A stretch of DNA of 52,571 nucleotides from a virus, in IMG/VR virus record IMGVR_UViG_3300032893_000065, positions 1 through 52,571 of that record, one strand, 5' to 3'. The notes under the pieces are model-generated. The model ran no database searches, was not told the DNA's origin, and worked only from the letters and a program-made list of their open reading frames with translations. The position numbers were made by a program, and so were the translations under genes. Of the stretch, positions 35,923 to 45,169 are shown one piece after another (position 1 is the stretch's first letter; each line of letters begins with the position of its first letter).

Positions 35923-36093
35923 ATGCCAAGGTCGTTCGTGATTACCGAAGACGTTCGGGATGCTCTTGTCCGGTATCTCGTCCAGAAGCCGTACATGGAG
36001 GTGGAGGGAGCGATCCTGGCCCTCCGGGCGCTGCCGGAATTGCCGCCCGCGCCTCCCGTGGCGCCGGCTCTCGCTGCCGTGCCGAAGGAGTAG
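35923..36093 (+). CDS. Small fibre-adjacent protein, 56 aa
   Basis: A 56-residue protein starting MPRSFVITEDVRDALVRYLV, with a helix EVEGAILALRALPELP and a Pro/Ala-rich end. A GGAGGAACC ribosome site precedes the ATG and TAG ends three bases before the next ATG. It is too short for usual gene calls but well placed. Small proteins of this pattern lie beside fibre genes in many phages. Confidence 0.7.
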   Translation: MPRSFVITEDVRDALVRYLVQKPYMEVEGAILALRALPELPPAPPVAPALAAVPKE

Positions 36094-36096
36094 GCC

Positions 36097-37281
36097 ATGG
36101 CGCTTATCCCGGGACATTATACGACGTCGCCTATTATGGGACTGGTCTTGCCGGTTCCCGGGCTTACCGACAGGCTGGGGGTCGAGCCTCCGGGCGCATC
36201 GTGGATGGAGCTTCAGAACACGGCGATGCTCGTCCTCGATGCTCACAACCACACTCCGGGGCTCGGGTCGCTGGTCCCCACCTCCGGGCTCAACATCAAC
36301 GCGGATCTGCCGTTCAACGGTTACCGGGCGACGAATGCGAAGGAGGTGCAGTTCGCCAACCAAGGGTCTCAGCCATCGGACCTGAGTTGCATCTACTTCT
36401 ACAACGGCAATGCCTACATCAACGACACGGCCGGGAACAAGATCGCCCTGACTTCCGGGGGTGGGATCGCTGGCTCGCCGGGCAGCATCTCCGGGATGAC
36501 CGGGAACGCTTCGGCGGTCTACTCCAGCCCGACCTTCTCGTTCTACTCGGCCTCCCAGGTCTATGCGAACCTCGGAATCGGACCGATCAACCTCTATGAC
36601 ACGGCTGTCGGCATCACGCAGGCGGTCCAGCTTCGGAGCCCGGCCAGCCTCTCGGCCGGCTACTCGCTGACCTTCCCCGGCGCGCTTCCTGCCTCGACAC
36701 TGCCGCTTCTGCTCTCCTCTGCCGGGATCTTCTCAACGGGGCAGATCACCGGCTCTCAGCTTTCGCTTTCCCTGCCGGGATCCACGCAGCCGCTTCTAAT
36801 CTCGTCGGGCGGGGTTCTTTCGGCCGCCCAGATTACGGGCTCGCAGATTTCGGGCAGCGCAGGCATCACCGGGTCCCAGTTGTCCGCTTCCGCAGGCATT
36901 ACCACCGCTCAGCTTGCATCTACGATCGGCTCTGGGACGACGGTTGCCCTCCAGGGGTATGTGGACACGGTTTCAACGGGAACGATCTCCTGGGGCTCCA
37001 ACTGGACTGACCAGGGTTCCCGCCTGACCAAGGGGCCTGGCGGAATCGTCACACTGAATGTGGACGCGGCAGCCGGTGCCGGGAATGGGTCTACCGTCGC
37101 CACGCTGCCAAGTGGATATCGTCCGGTAATCCAGGTGTGGGGGATGGCTGGCGACGCTAACGGCAATTTGGTAACGGCGGCATTCATCTCGGTTCACACC
37201 GACGGGACCGTGGTTATGAACGCTGCGAGCCTGACCACTGGTCACGCTTTGATCTTTTCGATTTCTTTTAGCACGTCCTAG
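36097..37281 (+). CDS. Tail fibre protein
   Basis: A 394-residue protein. The N-terminal part (MALIPGHYTTSPIMGLVLPV and LVLDAHNHTPGLGSLVP) has the HNHTPG motif shared by many fibre proteins that attach to the virion. The middle is a series of short repeats (AQITGSQISGS, GITGSQLSAS, GITTAQLAS) typical of a trimeric fibre shaft. The last 100 residues are a beta-rich tip. Receptor binding is the likely role. Its stop shares CTAG with the stop of the opposite gene. Confidence 0.75.
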   Translation: MALIPGHYTTSPIMGLVLPVPGLTDRLGVEPPGASWMELQNTAMLVLDAHNHTPGLGSLVPTSGLNINADLPFNGYRATNAKEVQFANQGSQPSDLSCIYFYNGNAYINDTAGNKIALTSGGGIAGSPGSISGMTGNASAVYSSPTFSFYSASQVYANLGIGPINLYDTAVGITQAVQLRSPASLSAGYSLTFPGALPASTLPLLLSSAGIFSTGQITGSQLSLSLPGSTQPLLISSGGVLSAAQITGSQISGSAGITGSQLSASAGITTAQLASTIGSGTTVALQGYVDTVSTGTISWGSNWTDQGSRLTKGPGGIVTLNVDAAAGAGNGSTVATLPSGYRPVIQVWGMAGDANGNLVTAAFISVHTDGTVVMNAASLTTGHALIFSISFSTS

Positions 37282-37631
37282 TAGGACAACCTGAGCCCAA
37301 GCGTCGCGTTATGACCGACCGCCGCCACCTCGATGCCGATCCCGATGGCTTGCCATCCGCGCCGCCAGCCATGCGGCAGCAAATAGGCCACGCCTGCGTG
37401 AGTAACCACTCCAGCGAAGGCCAGTCCCACAAGACGCGATTCCGAGGGATGAGGTCCGACGATTGGATTCAACTCGTGGTGCCGCCCGTCCATGAGCGCT
37501 CGGGTTTCTCCTACGTCGATCAGCACAAGAGAGATGAAGGTCGCTTCCCACGCGGTGTCTTGCCAGGTCCACGGGTCCAGGGCTCGCGCCGGGGCCGCGG
37601 CCAAGAGGAGGAGGGCAAGCGTTGTCTTCAC
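37278..37631 (-). CDS. Exported or membrane accessory protein, reversed
   Basis: A 117-residue protein on the opposite strand to all its neighbours. It has a signal peptide (MKTTLALLLLAAAPARALD), then ATFISLVLIDVGETRALMDG, HHELNPIVGPHPSESRLVGL, and two more hydrophobic spans. The ELNPI segment is found in short membrane proteins of unknown function in Proteobacteria and phages. A single reversed gene in a structural cluster is typical of a moron that may alter the host envelope. No promoter is clear to me. Confidence 0.65.
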   Translation of the reverse strand: MKTTLALLLLAAAPARALDPWTWQDTAWEATFISLVLIDVGETRALMDGRHHELNPIVGPHPSESRLVGLAFAGVVTHAGVAYLLPHGWRRGWQAIGIGIEVAAVGHNATLGLRLSY

Positions 37632-37695
37632 GTCAACGATGAGACCGCACCCGAAGCGGGTTGTCTAGTCCCTCGTCCGAATCCCCTGGAGTTCC

Positions 37696-40638
37696 ATGCC
37701 TCTCGCTGAGCGAACGGTCCCCCTCCAGTGGGGCAAGCTCGATACCAAGACCGATTCGAGGTTCGTGGTGCCCGGGGACCTCGTTGCTCTTCGGAATACC
37801 CGGCTCGATGAGTTTCCGAAGCTCCGGAAGCGCTTCGGAACCCAAACGATCTTTACGAGCAGCGCGGGGCGTCTCCTCTCCTCCTTCAAGAGCCAGCTTT
37901 TCCTCGGAACGGGCGCCGAAGCCTATGGCCTTGCCTCTTCGGGGGCGATCGACAAGGGCCCACTGGAGGCGTTGACGCTATCCGCGCAGCCCGCGGTGCG
38001 CAATACCTACACTCAGCAATGCCCGGACATCGCGGTGCATGCGATGGGGATCACCGTCTACGCCTACGAATCGGTCGAGGCGGGAACGACGGTCGCTCGC
38101 TACTCAGTCTACGATACGGCCACGCAGCAGCCTATCGTGGTAGGCGTTCTCCTGTCCACGACTGGCTACAAGCCCAAGCCCGTTTCGGTGGGCAATTACG
38201 TTTGCGTTCTCTTCGCGGATTCGAGCACGAATGCCCTTCGGTACGTACCCATTCCAGCCGGGTCTCCGACTGCTCCGCTTTCGACCGTGAACCTCGTCTC
38301 GGATTCGGCGGCCTCCGCAGTCTTCGACGCGACCGTGTTCAACAATCAGGCCTACGTGGCTTACGTGAACAACGCCGGCCATGTCGCGGTCGCGGGGATC
38401 ACGCCGTCGGGCGCCGGCATCGGCGCGGTCGTTCTCGCTGCGATCTCGGTGACGCCTGCTGTTCTCTCGATCTGGGGCGATGCCTATCCCAATCTTTGGG
38501 TGGTCTACTACGTCGCGGCCGGGAACGTTTCGGCTGCGGTCTACTCGGCGGCGCTGATAGCGGTTACGGCTCCGTTCACAGTCGCAACGAGCCCAGGCAC
38601 CGTCAGGAACATCACCGGCAATGCTGGGGCCTCCACGACCTCGACCATCTACTACGAGGTCTACGCGGCGACGACGTTCAACACGTACATCATGCAGGCG
38701 ACGTCCACGCTCGCCGGGTCGGTCACGGGGCCCGTATCGTTGGCTCGGTCGGTCGGGCTTGCGAGCAAGGCGTTCTATTATCTTGGCCGGGCGCATGTCC
38801 TCGCGGCCTTCCAGTCGCCCCTCCAGCCGACCTACTTTTTGCTTTCCGCCGGGAAGGTGGTTGCGAAGCTCGCTCCAAGCAACGGCGGAGGGCTCACCTA
38901 CAGGACGTCCACGCTTTCGGAGGTCCCCAGCATCGCAACAGGCGTCTACTGGGTGGCCTATCTCTACGCCGACCAACTCACGTCTGTGGCAGGAAACATC
39001 TTCTCTCAGGCGGGAGTGAATGGGGCCAAGATCGACTTCACCGGGTTCACGTACTCGGCGGAGCTAGGAGACAACCTCCACATCACGGGCGGCATCGTCT
39101 CGATGTACGACGGCGCTCAGGTCTGTGAGCACGGGTTCCACGTATACCCGGAGCCGCCGGCCGGATGGTTCACGGCCACGGGGTCTGGGGGCAACAACTA
39201 CACCGGCAGCTACCAGGCGGTCGTCGTCTACGAGTGGATGGACAACTACGGGCAGATTCACCAGAGCGCGCCCTCGCCTGCCCTTCAAATCAACGCAAGC
39301 GGCAACTCGGGCTTCTCCTACGCGAACATCCCGACCCTGCGACTGACCAGCAAGGCCAACAAGGTCTCGGTCGTCGTCTACCGGACCATCGCCAACCAGT
39401 CGGTCTTCTATCGGGTTACCTCGATCGCGGCGCCGCTCCTCAACGATCCGACGGTGGACACAGTCTCCACGACTGACGCGATTGCCGACGCGAGCCTCAC
39501 CGGAAACGCGCAACTCGTCTTCAATCCGGACAACTCGGCCGCAGAGATCCCCCCGCTCGCCCCTCCTGCGCTCTCCTTCATCACGCGCTACCGAACGAGG
39601 CTCGTAGGCATTCCCTCGGAGAACCCGAACCAGTGGATCTACTCGAAGGCGATGGTTCCAGGTGTCCCGATCGAATGGAACGACCAGCAGTTCTTCCAGG
39701 CCATCCCTCAGGGCTCGGGCCCGCTCACCTGTGCGATGGAGATGGATGAGAAGCTCATCCTCTTCTCCGCGACCCGAATCATGTTCGTGGCCGGAGATGG
39801 GCCAGCGCCCAATGGGGCCAATGGGGACTACGGGACGGCTCCCGAGCACATCCCTACCGACGTTGGGTGCTCCGAGCCGAGAAGCCTCGTCCTCACGCCC
39901 GAAGGCATCATGTTCAAAAGCGCGAAGGGCATCTACCTGCTCTCCCGTGCCCTTCAGGTCTCCTACATCGGCCGAGACGCGGAAGGCTATAATGGCTCGA
40001 CCATCACCTCCGCGAGGCTTGTCCCCAACACTCGGAGGATTCTTTTCACGCTCTCCGGTGGCCCGACCCTGTCCTTCGACTACGGGGCCGGGCGCTGGTC
40101 GGAGTGGACGAATCTCAATGCTGCCGATTCGACCGTTTTCGGGGGGCTCTGGACCTTCGTCACGCCCACCGGAGCCGTGAAGCAGGAGACGCCCTACGCC
40201 TACACGGATGACGGCTCCCCCATCCTCATCGGCCTCAAGACGGGGATCGTCTCGTTCGCCGGCATCTCCGGCTACCAGCGGGTGTGGAGGCTCATCATCC
40301 GAGGCGACTACCGGAGCCCTCACGTTCTCCAGGTCTTCATCTCGAACGACGACAACCCCGCGCCCACCCAGACAGAAACCCTCAACACGGCTTCTCTCTA
40401 CCCGTACATCCCGGGCGATACCCTGCTGGGTGATACGGACAGCCCCGGCGGAGGCGCATTTCCACCCGAAGAGTGGATGGTCAAGCTCCTACGGCAGAAA
40501 TGCTCGTCAATTCAACTGACTCTCCAGGAGTCTCAACTCGGGCCGGTCTACGGGGAAGGGTTATCCCTGTCCGGAGTGAGCTTTCTCGCTGGCGTCCTTC
40601 CCGGGCTTCACAGGGTGCCGGCGACGAACCAGATATGA
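37696..40638 (+). CDS. Large tail nozzle-like structural protein
   Basis: A 980-residue, strand-rich protein starting MPLAERTVPLQWGKLDTKTD. Its opening (FVVPGDLVALRNTRLDEFPK, then LRKRFGTQTIF) matches environmental podophage proteins in the place of T7 gp12 (tail tubular B). The centre has many Ala/Val/Thr strands and YEWMDNYGQIHQSAPSPAL-type segments; the C-terminal third has RTRLVGIPSENPNQWIYSKA and YGTAPEHIPTDVGCSEPRSL, characteristic of that group. It would form the tip of a short tail. GGAG site five bases upstream. Confidence 0.7.
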   Translation: MPLAERTVPLQWGKLDTKTDSRFVVPGDLVALRNTRLDEFPKLRKRFGTQTIFTSSAGRLLSSFKSQLFLGTGAEAYGLASSGAIDKGPLEALTLSAQPAVRNTYTQQCPDIAVHAMGITVYAYESVEAGTTVARYSVYDTATQQPIVVGVLLSTTGYKPKPVSVGNYVCVLFADSSTNALRYVPIPAGSPTAPLSTVNLVSDSAASAVFDATVFNNQAYVAYVNNAGHVAVAGITPSGAGIGAVVLAAISVTPAVLSIWGDAYPNLWVVYYVAAGNVSAAVYSAALIAVTAPFTVATSPGTVRNITGNAGASTTSTIYYEVYAATTFNTYIMQATSTLAGSVTGPVSLARSVGLASKAFYYLGRAHVLAAFQSPLQPTYFLLSAGKVVAKLAPSNGGGLTYRTSTLSEVPSIATGVYWVAYLYADQLTSVAGNIFSQAGVNGAKIDFTGFTYSAELGDNLHITGGIVSMYDGAQVCEHGFHVYPEPPAGWFTATGSGGNNYTGSYQAVVVYEWMDNYGQIHQSAPSPALQINASGNSGFSYANIPTLRLTSKANKVSVVVYRTIANQSVFYRVTSIAAPLLNDPTVDTVSTTDAIADASLTGNAQLVFNPDNSAAEIPPLAPPALSFITRYRTRLVGIPSENPNQWIYSKAMVPGVPIEWNDQQFFQAIPQGSGPLTCAMEMDEKLILFSATRIMFVAGDGPAPNGANGDYGTAPEHIPTDVGCSEPRSLVLTPEGIMFKSAKGIYLLSRALQVSYIGRDAEGYNGSTITSARLVPNTRRILFTLSGGPTLSFDYGAGRWSEWTNLNAADSTVFGGLWTFVTPTGAVKQETPYAYTDDGSPILIGLKTGIVSFAGISGYQRVWRLIIRGDYRSPHVLQVFISNDDNPAPTQTETLNTASLYPYIPGDTLLGDTDSPGGGAFPPEEWMVKLLRQKCSSIQLTLQESQLGPVYGEGLSLSGVSFLAGVLPGLHRVPATNQI

Positions 40639-41006
40639 CCCCGTTTACGCGCGACTCTCTGTCCACGGTGAATTCCTGGCGAGCGGCCAGGGGGATGAGG
40701 CCGCTTCGCCCCGATGCTCTTCCGAAGATCGGGCTCATGGTCGAGGGGCTCGCGGCGGGATTCCTCTTCGAGACGGAGTCACCGGAGGTCGCCATCCTGG
40801 ATTCGTTCATCACGAACCCGGAGGCGCCGCTCCGAAAGCGCTACCGGGCCTGCCAAGAGATCCTCGCGGCTCTTGGGAAGCTCGCCGCGGAGAAGGGCAT
40901 CAGCCGGCTCGTCGGATTCACCGATTCGAGAGGCGTGGCCGACATGGCGGCGCGTCTCGGCTATGAGTCTCGACCCAGCCGGCTCGTCTTCCGGGAGATC
41001 GCATGA
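40635..41006 (+). CDS. GNAT-like acetyltransferase-fold protein
   Basis: A 123-residue protein starting MTPFTRDSLSTVNSWRAARG. FLFETESPEVAILDSFITNP, then a helix QEILAALGKLAAEKGISRLV and GFTDSRGVADMAARLGYESR follow the beta4, alpha3-beta5 and alpha4 pattern of small GNAT proteins that recur in phage ejection-protein clusters. The start is fixed by ATGA. Activity uncertain. Confidence 0.6.
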   Translation: MTPFTRDSLSTVNSWRAARGMRPLRPDALPKIGLMVEGLAAGFLFETESPEVAILDSFITNPEAPLRKRYRACQEILAALGKLAAEKGISRLVGFTDSRGVADMAARLGYESRPSRLVFREIA

Positions 41007-42685
41007 ACGTCGTCAGCGACATCTTCGGGACCAAGAATCGGTACAGTGCCGCGACTCCGGTGAACAAGTTCCAGGCGCAACAGGCACCGCTCGTCCAGCA
41101 GAACTACACGCCGACGATCGGCGCGGCACAGGCAGGCGCCACGAATCAGATGGGTGCCAATGCTCCCATCCAGGCCCAGGAGAGCGCGCTCGCGCAGCAA
41201 CTCGCCGCTCAGGCCCAGGGGCAGGGGCCGAGCCCAGCACAGGCGATGCTAACGCAGGCCACCGGGCAGAACATCAACGCGGCGGCGGGACAGGCCGCCT
41301 CGGCTCGGGGGGTGAACCCTGCCCTTGCGATGCGGACTGCCGTAGACGCGGCGGGGCAGGCAAATCAGACCGCCGCGGGGCAAGCGGCAACTCTCAAGGC
41401 CCAAGAACAACTCGCAGCCGAAGGGCAACTCACGAACGTTCTCCAGGGGCAGGCCGGCCAGAACATCGGTCAGCAGGTTGCCAACACCCAGCTTCTCGGG
41501 ACTACGGGAGGTCTCCAGCAGGGGCAGCAGGCCCTCCAGCTTCAGAACGTCCTCGGGACGGAGGCGTTGAACGAGCAGGTTGCGGCGCAGAACGCCGGTC
41601 TCCAACTCGGGGCAGAGCAGATCAACGCTGGCGTAGCGGCTCAGAACGCCCAGACGGCCGGCAACATGTTCGGCGGGGTCATGCAGGCAGCCGGCAGCCT
41701 CGGAGCGCTCGCTCTTCTTGCGAATCAGGGAGGCGAGATCCCGGCGGTTCCGCGCAAGGGCTACGACGCCGGGGGCAATATCTCCAGCATCGATGACTAC
41801 CTCGACTTCCACGCTGGTACGAAGACTCAGGGGCCAGCCACCCCGCAGTTTGGCCCGACCGTAGGGGCGACCGCCGGGGGAATGAATCAGCCCGTTCCCT
41901 ACGAGACGGGAGCCAACGCCCCCAACAACTCCTACATGCCTTATGCGCCTCCCACTCCGACGTCGGCCTACTCCGCTACGCCAGCGGCGGCCGGCGGCAA
42001 CAAGGAGGAGGCGCAGAAGGTTGCGGGCGCTCTAGGCGAGGCCGGGAAGCAAATGGGCGGCCAGGGGAGTCAAGGCGCCTACGATCGCTTCTCCCGGATG
42101 CACGTCACCGGGGCCTACATGGCAGACGGGGGCTCCATCTACTCCCGAACGGGGCCGGTGCCGGGTACCCCGCGGGTGGACGGCGACTCACCCAAGAACG
42201 ACACCGTTCCCGCTGCGCTCTCTCCCGGAGAGTACGTCGTGAAGCGGACGGCCATGCAGCAGCCGGGGGTGCGCGAGCTTGTCGAGGCGATCAACGAGCA
42301 TCCCCAGCATGCGAGAAGCCTCGTCCAGCACCTCGTGCGCCGGAGCGGCACGGGCGGATATGGACGTGTGCTCCGGGCCCGGCGTATGTCCGACGGCGGG
42401 TCTACCGAGGAAGAGCCCAGCCTCATGGAGAAGATCCAGTCCTGGATCGCGTCTCCCGAGAGCGAGGATAGGTCCAAGGCTGTCGCGGACGCGGCGGCAG
42501 CGGACATCCCAGTTGCCTCGGATGCCCGGAAGTCCATTCGCCAGCACAACGCGAAGCTCGAAGAGGTGGACAAGGCCACGCAGCAGAATCAGGGTGGTTC
42601 GGTCCGCACTGCTCGCGGGATCGGTCGCGAGCGGCTCCGCAGCAGCATGTCCGTCTCGAAGAAGCCGCGCCACAAGGAGGCGTAG
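41003..42685 (+). CDS. Internal virion protein A, Gln/Ala-rich
   Basis: A 560-residue protein. The first 230 residues are Gln/Ala-rich helices (QAPLVQQNYTPTIGAAQAGA) with a weak hydrophobic segment GGVMQAAGSLGALALLAN. Later it has GDSPKNDTVPAALSPGEYVV, a conserved motif in phage ejection and tail-tip proteins. The C-terminus is basic. Such proteins are packaged in the capsid and enter the host with DNA. It is the first of three. Confidence 0.75.
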   Translation: MNVVSDIFGTKNRYSAATPVNKFQAQQAPLVQQNYTPTIGAAQAGATNQMGANAPIQAQESALAQQLAAQAQGQGPSPAQAMLTQATGQNINAAAGQAASARGVNPALAMRTAVDAAGQANQTAAGQAATLKAQEQLAAEGQLTNVLQGQAGQNIGQQVANTQLLGTTGGLQQGQQALQLQNVLGTEALNEQVAAQNAGLQLGAEQINAGVAAQNAQTAGNMFGGVMQAAGSLGALALLANQGGEIPAVPRKGYDAGGNISSIDDYLDFHAGTKTQGPATPQFGPTVGATAGGMNQPVPYETGANAPNNSYMPYAPPTPTSAYSATPAAAGGNKEEAQKVAGALGEAGKQMGGQGSQGAYDRFSRMHVTGAYMADGGSIYSRTGPVPGTPRVDGDSPKNDTVPAALSPGEYVVKRTAMQQPGVRELVEAINEHPQHARSLVQHLVRRSGTGGYGRVLRARRMSDGGSTEEEPSLMEKIQSWIASPESEDRSKAVADAAAADIPVASDARKSIRQHNAKLEEVDKATQQNQGGSVRTARGIGRERLRSSMSVSKKPRHKEA

Positions 42686-45169
42686 ATGGCCGACAACGGC
42701 AGCATCTACGAGCCCGGATTCAGGGTCACGAAGGAGCGGAAGCACCACTTCGAGGCGGAGGGGAAGAAGGGTGGCTTCAAGATCCTGAAGTCTAGCCTCT
42801 CGAAGGACAAGATCGCCGGCTTCCAGGCCCTCTGCAAGGGAGGGCCGGTGAAGAAGATGGCGGCCGGCGGAGCCGCCAAGCCGGAGACGCATTTCCATCT
42901 TTTGGGGGAGACGCCCTCGCACTTCCATGTCGGAACTCGGGCCGGGCATTCCCTGGTCATCTCCAAGGCGGCAATCGACCCCACCATCCACAACCAACTC
43001 CGCGCGCTCCCGAAGATCCGGGGCTTCGCGGATGGCGGAGATACGGGAGAACCGAACTACACTCCGGCGAACTACACGCCGGCCACCGGACAGCAGACCG
43101 TCAACTACACCCAGCCGGGCGACTTCACCCCCGTCCCTGCTCAGACGCCGGTCGTGGCCTCGGGGCCGACATCACCGACGCCGGCAGCGCTCGTAGCAGA
43201 GAACCAGGCGGTCTATCGGGCGGCGGCGCAGCATCAGGCACAGCAGGCCCAGATGGCGGCCTCCCCCGCTGCCATGGCTTCGGCTGTTCAGTCGGCGCAG
43301 GCGCTAGAGGCGAAGGCGGCATCGGTTGCGGTGGCGCAGCCAGCCCTTGCCCGGAGCCTCTTGGAGACCGCTCAGGCGACTCGCAACCAGCCCGTACAGG
43401 CCACCTGGGACGCTACGGCTCGGGCGCAGGAGTGGAACCTGAAGGCGGATGCGATAGGGAAGCCCCCGGCCCCCTTCAACCCCGCGGGTCAGCGACCGCC
43501 AAGCGAGTACGATTGGAGCAGGAAAGTCGGCCCAACTCCGCCGGAGCAGGCCGGGGCGACGGGTGTCAACCCGGCATCCCAGGCGGGAGCGATGCGCGCC
43601 GGCATGGCGCCTCCGCCTCCCCTTGCCAGACCGGCTACGGCAGCCGCACCCCCACAGGACATGGGCATCCCGCCTCCGGTCGCTCCGCCGTTGGCGCCTT
43701 CACACGCGCCGGCTCAGGCGGCGCCGCCGACCGTTCCCGCTGCCGCTCCGGATCCCAACGCACCGGGGCCTTGGGCTGGACAGTACAACAAGCCCTACGC
43801 CCCCCCGTTGCCTCCACCGCCCCCACCGGGAGGCCCTGGCGGTCCCCCGAGACCCGCAGGGTACGACCCCGCTGCCGAGATCCGGCAGGCCGGCGCCGCC
43901 GAACAGAGAGCTATCGAGGAGCAGGGGCGGCAAGAGCAGGCCGGCTACGGGAAGATCGCTTCTGCCCAGGATCTACTGGCATCGGGCCTCCAGCAGAAGA
44001 CCGATGCCATCATGCAGCAGTACAAGGACAACGTCGCTCGGGGGGAGAGCCTCTTCCAGGAGTGGCGACAGAGCGTTGCCGCGGCGGGACAGCAGAACCT
44101 CAACTTCAATCGCTTCTTCGCGGACAAGAGCACGGGTCAGAAGATCCTCGGAGCGATCGGGGTCGCGCTCGGCGGTCTAGGCTCCGGGTTCACGGGACAG
44201 GCGAACCAAGCACTCGGCATCCTCAACGGAGCGATCCAGCGGGACGTGGAGCAGCAACGCGCCCAGCTAGCTCAGAAGCAGTGGGTCGCCGGCCAGAACG
44301 AGGGGATGCTCAACTACTTCATGCGGAAGACGAACGACGACCTTTCCGCCGGGATACTCACAATCGCGACGTACAAAGACGTCGCCGCGGCTCAGATCCA
44401 GGCGGCCTCCGATCGTCTCCTCTCGGGGGTTGCGAAGTCGAGGGCGGAGACCTTGGCACAGCAGGTCCGCATGCAGGCCGCCCAAGGCTACCAGGAGGCG
44501 CAGCAACGCCAGATCCAGATCGCAATGGAGCGCATGCAGTACGAATACTACCAGAGCTTCATGGGTCAGGGCGCTGGGGGCGGCGGTCGTGAAAACGTAG
44601 AATACCTGCCCGGCTCCGCGGAGCCGCCGATGTTCAATCCGATGCTCGGCATGAAATGGGACGAGTACCGGAAGGATCTGAACGAGCGCATGGTGGACTT
44701 CCCGGAGCTATCCGACCCCGCGACCGGGAAACAGGTCCGAGCCTGGGCTCACGACGGAGAAGAGGCCAGGCAGATCAAGAGAGCGGACAACACCTTTGCG
44801 GAACTCGAAAGGAACGTCAATATCCTCAACAATCTCGGGAGGCAGCACGGTGTCCAGATCCACCTGTGGGGTTCTGGACCTCGCGCGCTCTACGAGCAGA
44901 CCGTGAACGACATGGTAACGAAGATCAACCAACTCCAACAGTTGAACCGCCTCAATCCGCAGGAGTATGGCGCGTTCTCCGGGATGCTGCCGGAAGAGAA
45001 GGAGTGGTTCACTCCGGCAGGCCAGGCCAAGATCAACGGCTTCCTCTCGAAGCTCCGCTTCCACCGGATGGAACTCTTCACCCGCTACCTTGGCGTTCCA
45101 ATGAACTATCTGCCTGGCGGGATGCAGGGACAATCGCAGGCGCGTCTACCTGAGAGGCGGATCCAGTAG
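42686..45169 (+). CDS. Internal virion protein B
   Basis: An 827-residue protein. The N-terminal 110 residues hold a basic domain and a HFHLLGETPSHFHVGTRAGH His-rich segment. A long Ala/Gln/Pro linker follows (with VAPPLAPSHAPAQAAPPTVP), then from about residue 390 a long helical part (QQYKDNVARGESLFQEWRQS) with a hydrophobic glycine-rich helix ILGAIGVALGGLGSGFTGQA that could insert in a membrane. Typical of a podophage ejection protein that forms a trans-envelope channel. TAGATG junction with the gene before. Confidence 0.75.
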   Translation: MADNGSIYEPGFRVTKERKHHFEAEGKKGGFKILKSSLSKDKIAGFQALCKGGPVKKMAAGGAAKPETHFHLLGETPSHFHVGTRAGHSLVISKAAIDPTIHNQLRALPKIRGFADGGDTGEPNYTPANYTPATGQQTVNYTQPGDFTPVPAQTPVVASGPTSPTPAALVAENQAVYRAAAQHQAQQAQMAASPAAMASAVQSAQALEAKAASVAVAQPALARSLLETAQATRNQPVQATWDATARAQEWNLKADAIGKPPAPFNPAGQRPPSEYDWSRKVGPTPPEQAGATGVNPASQAGAMRAGMAPPPPLARPATAAAPPQDMGIPPPVAPPLAPSHAPAQAAPPTVPAAAPDPNAPGPWAGQYNKPYAPPLPPPPPPGGPGGPPRPAGYDPAAEIRQAGAAEQRAIEEQGRQEQAGYGKIASAQDLLASGLQQKTDAIMQQYKDNVARGESLFQEWRQSVAAAGQQNLNFNRFFADKSTGQKILGAIGVALGGLGSGFTGQANQALGILNGAIQRDVEQQRAQLAQKQWVAGQNEGMLNYFMRKTNDDLSAGILTIATYKDVAAAQIQAASDRLLSGVAKSRAETLAQQVRMQAAQGYQEAQQRQIQIAMERMQYEYYQSFMGQGAGGGGRENVEYLPGSAEPPMFNPMLGMKWDEYRKDLNERMVDFPELSDPATGKQVRAWAHDGEEARQIKRADNTFAELERNVNILNNLGRQHGVQIHLWGSGPRALYEQTVNDMVTKINQLQQLNRLNPQEYGAFSGMLPEEKEWFTPAGQAKINGFLSKLRFHRMELFTRYLGVPMNYLPGGMQGQSQARLPERRIQ

